Part shown: positions 6,785-12,340 of the stretch, piece after piece | Layout of the letters: each line of letters opens with the position of its first letter | How positions within the stretch are numbered: the first letter of the stretch is position 1 | Source: Oscillospiraceae bacterium | Lineage (GTDB): Bacteria; Bacillota_A; Clostridia; Oscillospirales; Oscillospiraceae | DNA length: 12,340 bases | Reading direction: 5' to 3' | Assembly: GCA_015068175.1 (NCBI GenBank) | Contig: SVLA01000051.1 | Coordinates: 1-12,340 of the forward strand | Made by a program: the position numbers and the translations under genes | The notes under the pieces: model-generated | The model's input: the letters and a program-made list of their open reading frames with translations, nothing else | Database searches by the model: none | Told to the model about the DNA's origin: nothing

Positions 6785-8104
6785 ATGATCTGCAATGTAT
6801 TGGATTTCGGCGCCTGCGGCGACGGCACCACCAACGATACCGCCGCCATTCAGGCCGCCATCGACGCCTGCCACCAAAGCGGCGGCGGCCGGGTACTGTT
6901 CCCCGGCGGAAAAACTTACCGCTGCGGCGCTCTTCTGCTCCGCTCCCACCTGGAACTGCACCTGGAAAAGGCCGCCGTCCTGAAGGGCAGCGACTGCCTG
7001 GAAGATTACATCCCCGCCCACAGGAAAGCCGGCTCCCGGGAACTGCGGAACATCCCCTCCTACGAAAACTGCACCTACACCGGCGCCCCCAATCACTATT
7101 TCCTCTACGCCAAGGATTGCTGCGATCTGTCCATCACCGGTTTCGGCTCCATCGACGGCAACGAGGAACTGTTCTACGGCGACGTGACCCCCTGGCATAT
7201 CGAGGGCAGCTTCTACCCCCGGGCCCCCATGCTGTTCATCGAAAACGGCACCCAACTGACCATCCGGGACGTGACCTTCACCCGCAGCGCCTTCTGGACC
7301 GTCCACCTGGTGGGCTGCCGGGATGTGCTCATCGACGGCATCCGGATCCGCAACAACCTCCGCATGGCCAACTGCGACGGCATCGACCCGGACCATTGCC
7401 AGAACGTGCGGATCGCCAATTGCCATATCGAATGCGCCGACGATTGCATCGTGTTCAAAAACACCGCTGCCGCCATGGAATACGGCCCCTGCGAAAATAT
7501 CACCGTCACCAACTGCACCATGATCTCCACCAGCGCCGCCATCAAATTCGGCAGCGAAAGCGAAGCGCCCTTCCGGAACATCCTGGTGGAAAACTGCTGC
7601 ATCAGCCGGTCCAACCGGGGCATCTCCCTGCAGCTGCGGGACAAGGGATCCATCGAAAACGTGCTGTTCCACAACCTGACCATCGAGACCCGGATGTTCA
7701 AGCCGGAAATGTTCTGGGGCCGGGCGGAACCCATCGCCGTCACCGCCCTGCGCCGCACCGAAGATACGGTCCCCGGCACCATCCGCAATGTGCGCTTCAG
7801 CAACATTTTCTGCACCGCCGAAAACGGCATCCTCCTCTGGGGCGAAGAACCGGGCCGGATCGAAGGCATTTCCTTCGATCACGTTTCCCTCACTTTGCGC
7901 AATGTCACCAAATACGAAAAAGGCCCCCACGATCTGCGCCCCACCCTGGGCAACGGCACCGCCCCGGGCCTGCCCCACTACGTCCGGGCCCATAACGCGG
8001 CGGACGTGGCCTTCGACCGCTGCTCCTTCCACACCGCCCCGGACTATCCGTACCCCGTGGAGACCCCCTTTGTCCTGACCGAATGCACCCACATCACCCT
8101 GTGA
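6785..8104 (+). CDS. GH28-like (polygalacturonase-type) beta-helix protein, leaderless and Cys-rich
   Basis: A 439-aa protein with the N-terminal signature of the pectate-lyase/GH28 superfamily (DFGACGDGTTNDTAAIQAAI at 7-26) and repeated beta-helix turns of the form NITVTNC. Two GH28 active-site motifs are recognisable: NCDG with Asn196 and Asp198 (usually NTDG), and the Asp pair 219-220. The GHG motif (expected near residue 250) reads SAA, so its His is missing, and no clear RIK is seen (NRGIS at 277-281 instead). There is no signal peptide, so it should act in the cytoplasm. I count 21 cysteines. The ATG at 6785 has AAGGAGG six nt upstream; an upstream in-frame TTG (6770) overlaps that site and was not used. 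Probably it acts on an imported uronic-acid or other oligosaccharide; a different substrate or non-hydrolytic role is possible. Confidence 0.85.
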   Translation: MICNVLDFGACGDGTTNDTAAIQAAIDACHQSGGGRVLFPGGKTYRCGALLLRSHLELHLEKAAVLKGSDCLEDYIPAHRKAGSRELRNIPSYENCTYTGAPNHYFLYAKDCCDLSITGFGSIDGNEELFYGDVTPWHIEGSFYPRAPMLFIENGTQLTIRDVTFTRSAFWTVHLVGCRDVLIDGIRIRNNLRMANCDGIDPDHCQNVRIANCHIECADDCIVFKNTAAAMEYGPCENITVTNCTMISTSAAIKFGSESEAPFRNILVENCCISRSNRGISLQLRDKGSIENVLFHNLTIETRMFKPEMFWGRAEPIAVTALRRTEDTVPGTIRNVRFSNIFCTAENGILLWGEEPGRIEGISFDHVSLTLRNVTKYEKGPHDLRPTLGNGTAPGLPHYVRAHNAADVAFDRCSFHTAPDYPYPVETPFVLTECTHITL

Positions 8105-8120
8105 ACGGAGCGTGAAGCCT

Positions 8121-9023
8121 ATGCTTTTGAATAACCTTTTACTTTACGAAGATAAATACGCCATCCGCATCAACGAAGAAAACGATACCATTTTCTATTA
8201 TTTCGATTACGATGTCCGCAGCGCCGACATCAATATGGAATTCCAGCATTTCCATTCCTTCTACGAGCTGTGCATCCTGCTTTGCCCCAACGCCGTCCAC
8301 TTTCTGGAAGGCATCCCCTATGAAGTCCAGGCTTTCGACATCGTGGGTCTCTCCCCCAACCGCCTCCACAAGACCCAGTATCCCGAAGGCCGTCCCTGCA
8401 AGCGGCTGATCATCCAGTTCAATATCCCCTCCCATATCTCCGGCCTGTCCAATGAGTACGAGCAGTTGGTGGATGTATTTAACTGCAAAACCCCCATCTT
8501 CCGTTTTGAATCCACCCTCCAGCGGCAACTTTGCGCCAAACTGAACGATATTTACAACCTGGCCCCCAAGAAGGACCCCATGCGGAACCTGATCATCCAT
8601 CAGAAATTCATCGAATTTCTCATCCTGCTGTACCTGAACCGGGATAACAATATCTACGCCAACGAGGCGGTCCTTTCGGAACTGGAGCAAAAGATCTACG
8701 CCGTCGCCGGCTATATCCATGCCCACTACCCCGAAAATCTGGACCTGGAACACCTGGCCCGGACCCACGACCTCAGCGCCAGTTATCTGTCCCACAAATT
8801 CAAGCAGTTCACCGGTTTCTCCGTCACGGACTATATCCAGATGACCCGAGTCCGGAACGTCCAGGCCATGCTGATCAATACGGACCTGCCCATTACGGAG
8901 ATTCCCGGCCTCTGCGGCTTCAACAGCTTCTCCCAGTTCAACCGGGTGTTCCGCAAATACATCGGCACCGCCCCTTCCAAATACCGCAAACAGCACCAGA
9001 TCGCCCACGCCGACGCCATCTGA
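8121..9023 (+). CDS. AraC-family transcriptional regulator
   Basis: A 300-aa protein with an N-terminal cupin-like sensor half (HFHSFYELCILL around residue 45, typical of AraC_binding/cupin domains) and a C-terminal double helix-turn-helix from about 195 to 292. The second HTH ends in the family signature GFNSFSQFNRVFRKYIGTAPSKYR (written here only as a marker: Gly-Phe near 266, Pro-Ser-Lys-Tyr-Arg near 288). The first has LARTHDLSASYLSHKFKQFTG. It lies 16 nt after the GH28-like gene and is surely co-transcribed. A GTG at 8112 is in frame but sits only 1 nt from the GGAG; the ATG at 8121 is 10 nt from it and was preferred. It probably activates the divergent transporter and its own operon in response to a sugar. 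One residue is unusual: the HTH2 motif begins ITEIPGLCGF where Ala is common in place of Pro. Confidence 0.93.
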   Translation: MLLNNLLLYEDKYAIRINEENDTIFYYFDYDVRSADINMEFQHFHSFYELCILLCPNAVHFLEGIPYEVQAFDIVGLSPNRLHKTQYPEGRPCKRLIIQFNIPSHISGLSNEYEQLVDVFNCKTPIFRFESTLQRQLCAKLNDIYNLAPKKDPMRNLIIHQKFIEFLILLYLNRDNNIYANEAVLSELEQKIYAVAGYIHAHYPENLDLEHLARTHDLSASYLSHKFKQFTGFSVTDYIQMTRVRNVQAMLINTDLPITEIPGLCGFNSFSQFNRVFRKYIGTAPSKYRKQHQIAHADAI

Positions 9024-9052
9024 CTCCACCCTGCAGCAGCACCGCACCCAAG

Positions 9053-9223
9053 CCTTCTCCTCCAGGAGAAGGTGCCCCCGCAGGGGGCGGATGTGGTGTA
9101 GCCCCGCAGGGGCGTCGCAATGGCGATCATCCAACCGCGCGGGCCGGTGGTGTTCCGCACCCATACCTTCCCCCGGGGGTGATGCTCCGCCCCCCTCGCC
9201 TCCCTCATAGAGGTCGGAGGGAG
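9053..9223 (+). repeat. Cluster of short GC-rich hairpins (degenerate intergenic repeat)
   Basis: The 317-nt gap between the AraC gene and sigG has no credible gene. It holds four hairpins: CCTTCTCC/GGAGAAGG (9053-9072), GCCCCC/GGGGGC (9074-9088), GCCCC/GGGGC (9101-9113) and CTCCCTC/GAGGGAG (9200-9223). The first two, joined by T and followed by GGATG, have the same build as a copy at 11736-11779 on the other strand. None has a T-run, so they are not obvious terminators, though they may end AraC-operon transcripts. Confidence 0.7.
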
Positions 9224-9279
9224 TGTCGTAAATACAGGTGGATCCAAGGAACCCACTTCAAAAAACCGCATCATCCTCC

Positions 9280-9310
9280 GTGTATCTTCTCCGCCGGCCG
9301 GGGAATACTG
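9280..9310 (+). promoter_or_regulatory. Candidate sigma-F promoter of sigG
   Basis: GGGAATACTG (9301-9310) fits the sigma-F -10 pattern GGnnAnAnTR at every fixed position. GTGTA (9280-9284), 16 nt upstream, matches four of five positions of the GYATA -35. The start would be near 9317, 24 nt before the sigG ATG. In Bacillus subtilis sigG is transcribed by sigma-F (established), which supports the call, but short degenerate motifs can occur by chance. Confidence 0.45.
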
Positions 9311-9340
9311 AAATGAAGTATTTTCCGCAGGAGGTACCCG

Positions 9341-10120
9341 ATGCAGGGGAAAGTAGAGATCTGCGGTGTCAACACCGCAAAATTGGAAAAACTCACGCCG
9401 GAGCAAATGGACACATTGCTCCTGCAGGCAAAACAAGGCGACGAATCCGCCCGTCAAAAATTGGTGGAAGGCAACCTGCGGCTGGTCCTGTCCGTGATCC
9501 AGCGCTTCGACAAGCGGGGCGAAAGTCCCGACGATCTGTTCCAGGTGGGTTGCATCGGCCTGATGAAGGCCATCGCCAACTTCGACCCCACCAAAAACGT
9601 CCGCTTCTCCACTTACGGCGTGCCCATGATCGCCGGTGAAGTGCGGCGGTATCTGCGGGACAATTCCGCCATCCGGGTCAGCCGCTCCATCCGGGACGTG
9701 GCCTACCGGGTCCTGCAATGCAAAGAGGCCCAAACCGCCCGGCTGGGCCGGGAACCCACCCTGGAGGAGATCTCCAAAGAGCTGGACCTGCCCCCGGAGG
9801 ATGTGAGCGAGGCCCTGGACGCCGTCTGCGCCCCGGTGAGCCTCCACGATCCGGTCTATTCCGACGGCGGCGACCCTTTGACGGTGATGGACCAGCTCCG
9901 GGACAATAAAAACACGGAGGCCAACTGGATGGAACACATCGCCCTTCGCAGCGCCTTCCGCTCCCTGGGTCCCCGGGAACAGCAGATCCTCTCTCTGCGC
10001 TTCGTGGGCGGCAAGACCCAGACGGAAGTGGCCGGCATGGTGGGCATTTCCCAGGCCCAGGTCTCCCGGCTGGAGAAGGGGGCCATCGACCACCTGCGCC
10101 GGGGCATCACCGTGTCATAA
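9341..10120 (+). CDS. sigG: RNA polymerase sporulation sigma factor SigG (late forespore)
   Basis: A 259-aa sigma-70 family protein (B. subtilis SigG has 260). The N-terminus contains KVEICGVNTAKL, nearly identical to the SigG-specific start. Region 2 shows GNLRLVLSVIQRF and DDLFQVGCIGLMKAI, followed by FSTYGVPMIAGEVRRYLRD and the region-3 start IRVSRSIRDVAY. GDPLTVMDQ precedes region 4, whose HTH reads TQTEVAGMVGISQAQVSRLE. SigG directs late forespore gene expression during endospore formation. AGGAGG lies 6 nt before the ATG. Residue 43 is Glu where B. subtilis has Asn45. The usual upstream partners spoIIGA and sigE are absent here; instead an unrelated sugar/peptide locus lies upstream, while the downstream YlmC-type gene matches the conserved sigG neighbourhood. 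Confidence 0.96.
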   Translation: MQGKVEICGVNTAKLEKLTPEQMDTLLLQAKQGDESARQKLVEGNLRLVLSVIQRFDKRGESPDDLFQVGCIGLMKAIANFDPTKNVRFSTYGVPMIAGEVRRYLRDNSAIRVSRSIRDVAYRVLQCKEAQTARLGREPTLEEISKELDLPPEDVSEALDAVCAPVSLHDPVYSDGGDPLTVMDQLRDNKNTEANWMEHIALRSAFRSLGPREQQILSLRFVGGKTQTEVAGMVGISQAQVSRLEKGAIDHLRRGITVS

Positions 10121-10124
10121 CCCA

Positions 10125-10165
10125 CCCTCCGCCGGCATAGGCTGTACCACCTATAATGCGGAGGG
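10125..10165 (+). promoter_or_regulatory. RNA stem-loop that would hide the carboxypeptidase ribosome binding site
   Basis: CCCTCCGC (10125-10132) pairs perfectly with GCGGAGGG (10158-10165), which contains the GGAGGG Shine-Dalgarno of the next gene. An inner stem ATAGG/CCTAT (10137-10141 with 10150-10154) extends it, with an 8-nt loop. The left arm begins 5 nt after the sigG stop codon, so a ribosome finishing sigG would open the stem, which suggests translational coupling. The structure is seen in the sequence; its effect is inferred. Confidence 0.55.
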
Positions 10166-10173
10166 ATCTGGAT

Positions 10174-11328
10174 ATGAAACGCATCTTTTCATTGTTCCTG
10201 GCCGGCTGCCTGCTGCTGGCCATTCTGCCCGGCCACGCCCGGGCCGCCGGCCCCACGGTGGCAGCCAAAAGCGCCGTGCTGATGGATATGACCACCGGCA
10301 CCGTCCTCATAGAGCAAAACGCCCACGCCCCCCTGGCCCCGGCCAGCGTCACCAAAGTGATGACCATGCTGCTGATCATGGAAGCCATCGACAGCGGCAA
10401 GATCGGCTGGACGGACACCGTCACCGCCTCGGAAACCGCCGCCGGCAAGGGCGGCAGCCAGATCTATCTGAAGGTGGGGGAGACCATGTCAGTGACGGAT
10501 CTGGTGCGTTCCATCGCCGTGTCCTCCGCCAATGACGCCGCCTGCGCCATGGCCGAGCATATTGCCGGCTCCGAAGCCGCCTTCGTGGAGGCCATGAACC
10601 GCCGGGCCAGGGAACTGGGCATGGAAAACACCCTTTTTGCCAACTGCACCGGCCTGGACGACGAAGCCGACGTGACCCGGCACTATACCTCCGCCTATGA
10701 CATCGCCCTCATGAGCCGGGAGCTGATGCTCCATCACCCGGATATTCAGCAGTACACCACCATTTGGATGGATTCCATCCGGGGCGGCACCTTCGGCCTG
10801 GCCAACACCAACAAGCTGATCCGCTTTTACCCCGGCGCCACGGGATTAAAGACCGGATTCACCTCCGCCGCCGGCTTCTGTCTGTCCGCCACAGCGGAGC
10901 GGGAGGGCATGGGCCTCATTGCCGTGGTCATGGGGGCCGAGACCTCCAAAGAGCGCTTCGCCGCCTGCAAGGCCCTGCTGGATTACGGCTTCGCCAATTA
11001 TGCCCTGACGGAACCCCAATTGCCGGACAATTGCACCGTACCGGTAAAATTGGGCCACGCCGGATCCGTATCGGCGGCGCCGTCCGCCGATGGCCGCCAG
11101 CTCATCGACAAAGCCCAGAAAAATTCCGTCACCACGGAACTGACCCTGGAACCCACCGTCACCGCCCCCGTCAGCAAGGGCCAAAAGCTGGGGACCCTGA
11201 CCCTCCGGGCCGGAGACCGGATCCTTTGCCGGATCCCCATGCTGGCCCAGGAAGCCGTCCCCCGGCTGACTTGGAGCGACCTGCTGGCCAAGGTCCTGCG
11301 ATACCTGACCATGGGCCGGGAGGGTTGA
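10174..11328 (+). CDS. dacF: DacF-like serine D-Ala-D-Ala carboxypeptidase (penicillin-binding protein)
   Basis: A 384-aa exported low-molecular-mass PBP that removes the terminal D-Ala from peptidoglycan side chains. It has a Sec signal peptide with probable cleavage after ARA (about residue 24) and the three catalytic motifs SVTK (58-61), SAN (117-119) and KTG (225-227). NCTGLDDE and HYTSAYDIALMSREL are typical of the DacF branch. A C-terminal PBP5-type domain (about 285-365) and a short amphipathic tail (LLAKVLRYL) for membrane contact follow. The ATG at 10174 has GGAGGG 8 nt upstream; an in-frame ATG at 10156 lies before that site and was rejected. Its place between sigG and a YlmC/YmxH gene suggests a forespore role in cortex or germ-wall peptidoglycan; DacF is forespore-made in B. 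subtilis. It could instead be a vegetative DacA-type enzyme. Confidence 0.93.
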   Translation: MKRIFSLFLAGCLLLAILPGHARAAGPTVAAKSAVLMDMTTGTVLIEQNAHAPLAPASVTKVMTMLLIMEAIDSGKIGWTDTVTASETAAGKGGSQIYLKVGETMSVTDLVRSIAVSSANDAACAMAEHIAGSEAAFVEAMNRRARELGMENTLFANCTGLDDEADVTRHYTSAYDIALMSRELMLHHPDIQQYTTIWMDSIRGGTFGLANTNKLIRFYPGATGLKTGFTSAAGFCLSATAEREGMGLIAVVMGAETSKERFAACKALLDYGFANYALTEPQLPDNCTVPVKLGHAGSVSAAPSADGRQLIDKAQKNSVTTELTLEPTVTAPVSKGQKLGTLTLRAGDRILCRIPMLAQEAVPRLTWSDLLAKVLRYLTMGREG

Positions 11329-11330
11329 CC

Positions 11331-11615
11331 ATGAATATGCGTCTGACACAGCTTCACTGCAAGGAAGTCATCTGCATCAGCGACGGCCGCCGGCTGGGAT
11401 TCGTCTCCGACATTGTGGTCAAAGTCCCGGAGGGAGAAGTCTGCGCCATTGTGGTCCCCGGCCCCGGCAAATTCATGGGCATTCTGGGCAACAGCGACGA
11501 TTTCGTCATCCCCTGGGAGCATATCAAGCGGATCGGCCCGGACATCATCCTGGTGGATACCAAACCCGACGATTGCCGCACGCCCCGTCCCCGCCCGGGT
11601 CTGCGTAGTGGATAA
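11331..11615 (+). CDS. YlmC/YmxH-family sporulation protein (PRC-barrel)
   Basis: A 94-aa protein matching the YlmC/YmxH family, a small PRC-barrel: MRLTQLHCKEVICI, then DGRRLGFVSDIV, VPGPGKFMGIL, and the typical end VIPWEHIKRIGPDIILVD at about 58-76. A 15-20-residue Pro/Arg-rich tail follows. The family is widespread in endospore formers and in B. subtilis ylmC lies a little downstream of sigG, so the neighbourhood supports the call. The molecular role is unknown. The ATG at 11331 has GGGAGGG 6 nt upstream; a second ATG two codons later is possible. It starts 2 nt after the carboxypeptidase stop, so the two are translated from one message. Confidence 0.9.
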   Translation: MNMRLTQLHCKEVICISDGRRLGFVSDIVVKVPEGEVCAIVVPGPGKFMGILGNSDDFVIPWEHIKRIGPDIILVDTKPDDCRTPRPRPGLRSG

Positions 11616-11651
11616 ATTGGGGTTTAGCGCGCCGGCGCGGGAGCGCCCATG

Positions 11652-11779
11652 AGCTTCTCCCTGGGGAGAAGCTGTCAAAAATCGGCACCTCGAAACCGAT
11701 TTTTGACTGATGAGGGGGCTATTCCCTGATTGTTTCCCCTCATCCGGCCCTTTGGGCCACCTTCCCCCCAGGGGGAAGG
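11652..11779. repeat. Palindromic intergenic repeat element (two facing hairpin modules)
   Basis: Five nested inverted repeats in 128 bp: AGCTTCTCCC/GGGAGAAGCT (11652-11673), GTCAAAAATCGG/CCGATTTTTGAC (11674-11707), GATGAGGGG/CCCCTCATC (11709-11717 with 11736-11744), GGCCC/GGGCC (11746-11758) and CCTTCCCCC/GGGGGAAGG (11760-11779). The left and right halves are facing copies of the same plan: hairpin, hairpin, then GATGAGGGG. It looks like a non-coding MITE- or REP-like element. It lies in the 513-nt gap after the YlmC-type gene, which has no credible gene. Confidence 0.75.
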
Positions 11780-11813
11780 CTTTGGAACAGCACGATAAAC
11801 TGAAATTTGAAAT

Positions 11814-11843
11814 GCCGGCGGGAGCCAGCCGGCGCCCTACAGT
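11814..11843. repeat. Short palindromic sequence, possible second repeat type
   Basis: GCCGGC at 11814-11819 and again at 11828-11833 form a 6-bp stem with an 8-nt loop, followed by GCCCTACAG. The overall look recalls short dispersed repeats that carry TGTAGGGC at one end in gut Clostridia, but only one copy is present here, so the call rests on appearance. Confidence 0.3.
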
Positions 11844-11902
11844 AGTATGGCGAAATATGGCCATCCATCCCCCGTTTTACCCCTTTGTGGCATTTTTGAT
11901 AA

Positions 11903-11929
11903 AAAAACGGCCCGGTTTGGGCCGTTTTT
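11903..11929. terminator. Strong bidirectional intrinsic terminator
   Basis: AAAAACGGCCC (11903-11913) and GGGCCGTTTTT (11919-11929) form a perfect 11-bp stem with a 5-nt loop. It ends in a T-run on the plus strand and an A-run on the left, so it works in both directions. It insulates rpsB from the sporulation operon upstream. Confidence 0.88.
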
Positions 11930-11964
11930 CTTTGAATATTTTTGCAATTTTCTGGAAATAATGC

Positions 11965-11993
11965 TTGCAAAACCAAAAGACATCGTATATAAT
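11965..11993 (+). promoter_or_regulatory. Sigma-A promoter of rpsB
   Basis: TTGCAA (-35, 11965-11970), 17-nt spacer, perfect TATAAT (-10, 11988-11993). The DNA upstream is A/T-rich, like an UP element. An 8-bp inverted repeat TTTTGCAA (11940-11947) and TTGCAAAA (11965-11972) overlaps the -35. The start should be close to 12000. Confidence 0.85.
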
Positions 11994-12000
11994 GGTTCAG

Positions 12001-12128
12001 CATGGGCTAAAAGGCCCATGACATCATCAACACCACACACCCGGTGATCGGCCGCCCACGTTGCATCTGTATGCGGGCCCACCGAGATGATCGGGGTGGA
12101 GGAACAAACAAAAAGGAGAAATTCAAAA
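12001..12128 (+). promoter_or_regulatory. Structured 5' leader of rpsB
   Basis: About 128 nt lie between the expected start of transcription and the rpsB ATG. A CATGGGC/GCCCATG hairpin (12001-12020) opens the leader. A second interrupted stem pairs CGGTG (12042-12046) with CACCG (12080-12084), GCCC (12054-12057) with GGGC (12075-12078), and GCAT (12063-12066) with ATGC (12071-12074). The AAGGAG ribosome site at 12113-12118 is left free. Autogenous control by S2 is known for rpsB in gamma-proteobacteria; whether this leader does so is unknown. Confidence 0.45.
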
Positions 12129-12340
12129 ATGGCTGTCGTATCTATGAAGCAACTGCTGGAGGCCGGCGTGCACTTTGGCCACCAGACCCGTCGTTGGAAC
12201 CCCAAAATGGCTACCTACATCTACACCGAGCGTAACGGTATCTACATCATCGACCTGCAGAAGACCGTTAAGAAGCTGGAAGAGGCTTACAACTTCGTTC
12301 GTGAGACCTCTGCCAACGGTGGCAACATCCTGTTCGTCGG
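12129..12340 (+). CDS. rpsB: 30S ribosomal protein S2, N-terminal part
   Basis: The first 70 codons are present and the gene runs off the right edge. The protein starts [20 protein letters not shown] followed by the S2 hallmark RRWNPKM and then [14 protein letters not shown], all diagnostic of bacterial S2, a component of the 30S subunit. Codon use differs from the genes to the left (more U-ending Arg, Val and Ala codons such as CGT and GTT), as expected for a highly expressed ribosomal protein. An AAGGAG lies 10 nt before the ATG. tsf would normally follow outside the window. Confidence 0.97.
   Translation, partial: MAVVSMKQLLEAGVHFGHQTRRWNPKMATYIYTERNGIYIIDLQKTVKKLEEAYNFVRETSANGGNILFV

Noticed and set aside
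9053..9223. Possible CRISPR array in the hairpin-rich gap
   Set aside because: The repeated pieces differ in length and sequence and are not regularly spaced; no cas gene is near.
6716..10093. Long minus-strand frames at 6716-8092, 8139-9164 and 8831-10093
   Set aside because: They lie antisense to the GH28-like, AraC and sigG genes, have no ribosome sites and cross gene boundaries and the repeat cluster.
10152..10157. A perfect TATAAT just before the dacF-like gene
   Set aside because: There is no -35 at the right distance (CCGCCG), and the start would fall on the ribosome binding site; it forms part of the inner hairpin instead.
10201..10209. A lipobox-like LAGC at residue 12 of the carboxypeptidase signal peptide
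   Set aside because: It comes too early and is followed by six more hydrophobic residues; cleavage after ARA by signal peptidase I is more plausible.
11628..11639. Perfect 12-bp palindrome CGCGCCGGCGCG after the YlmC-type gene
   Set aside because: No loop and no T-run, so not a terminator; in such GC-rich DNA it may be chance.

Overview
The window comes from a GC-rich, endospore-forming member of the Clostridia, most likely a gut Oscillospiraceae/Ruminococcaceae-type Firmicute. The evidence is a recognisable forespore sigma factor G, a YlmC/YmxH-family sporulation gene, strong AAGGAGG-type ribosome binding sites, a Firmicute-type rpsB start, and short hairpin-rich intergenic repeats of the kind seen in such genomes. 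This placement is an inference from sequence character; no search was run.

The left half (1-6445, minus strand) is one transport operon, read right to left: a large family-5 solute-binding lipoprotein, a terminator-like stem-loop, two permeases, two ATPases of the Opp/Dpp class, and the start of a HAD-like hydrolase that overlaps the last ATPase gene by 8 nt and runs off the left edge. A 339-bp AT-rich divergent spacer (6446-6784) holds outward promoters for both sides and an excess of the word CATTT. To its right, on the plus strand, are a leaderless, cysteine-rich GH28-like beta-helix protein (6785-8104) and, 16 nt further, an AraC-family regulator (8121-9023). The simplest reading is an uptake-and-degradation locus: the regulator controls the divergent spacer, the ABC system imports an oligosaccharide (or peptide), and the cytosolic GH28-like protein acts on it. 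The substrate is unknown.

A cluster of short GC-rich hairpins (9053-9223) separates this accessory locus from a sporulation block: sigG (9341-10120), preceded by a plausible sigma-F promoter; a DacF-like D,D-carboxypeptidase (10174-11328); and a YlmC/YmxH PRC-barrel gene (11331-11615). An RNA stem-loop that would hide the carboxypeptidase ribosome binding site sits between sigG and the carboxypeptidase gene. After a second hairpin-repeat element (11652-11779) and a strong bidirectional terminator (11903-11929), a near-consensus sigma-A promoter and a structured leader of about 130 nt lead into rpsB (ribosomal protein S2), which runs off the right edge.

The most notable points are: the unusual active-site motifs of the HAD and GH28-like proteins; the pairing of an Opp-type transporter with a cytosolic GH28-like protein; the SBP/permease stem-loop; the CATTT-rich regulatory spacer; the RBS-hiding hairpin in the sporulation block; a Glu in SigG at the position linked to CsfB/Gin sensitivity; and three related hairpin-repeat copies with covarying stems. 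I saw no CRISPR array, insertion sequence, tRNA or rRNA.
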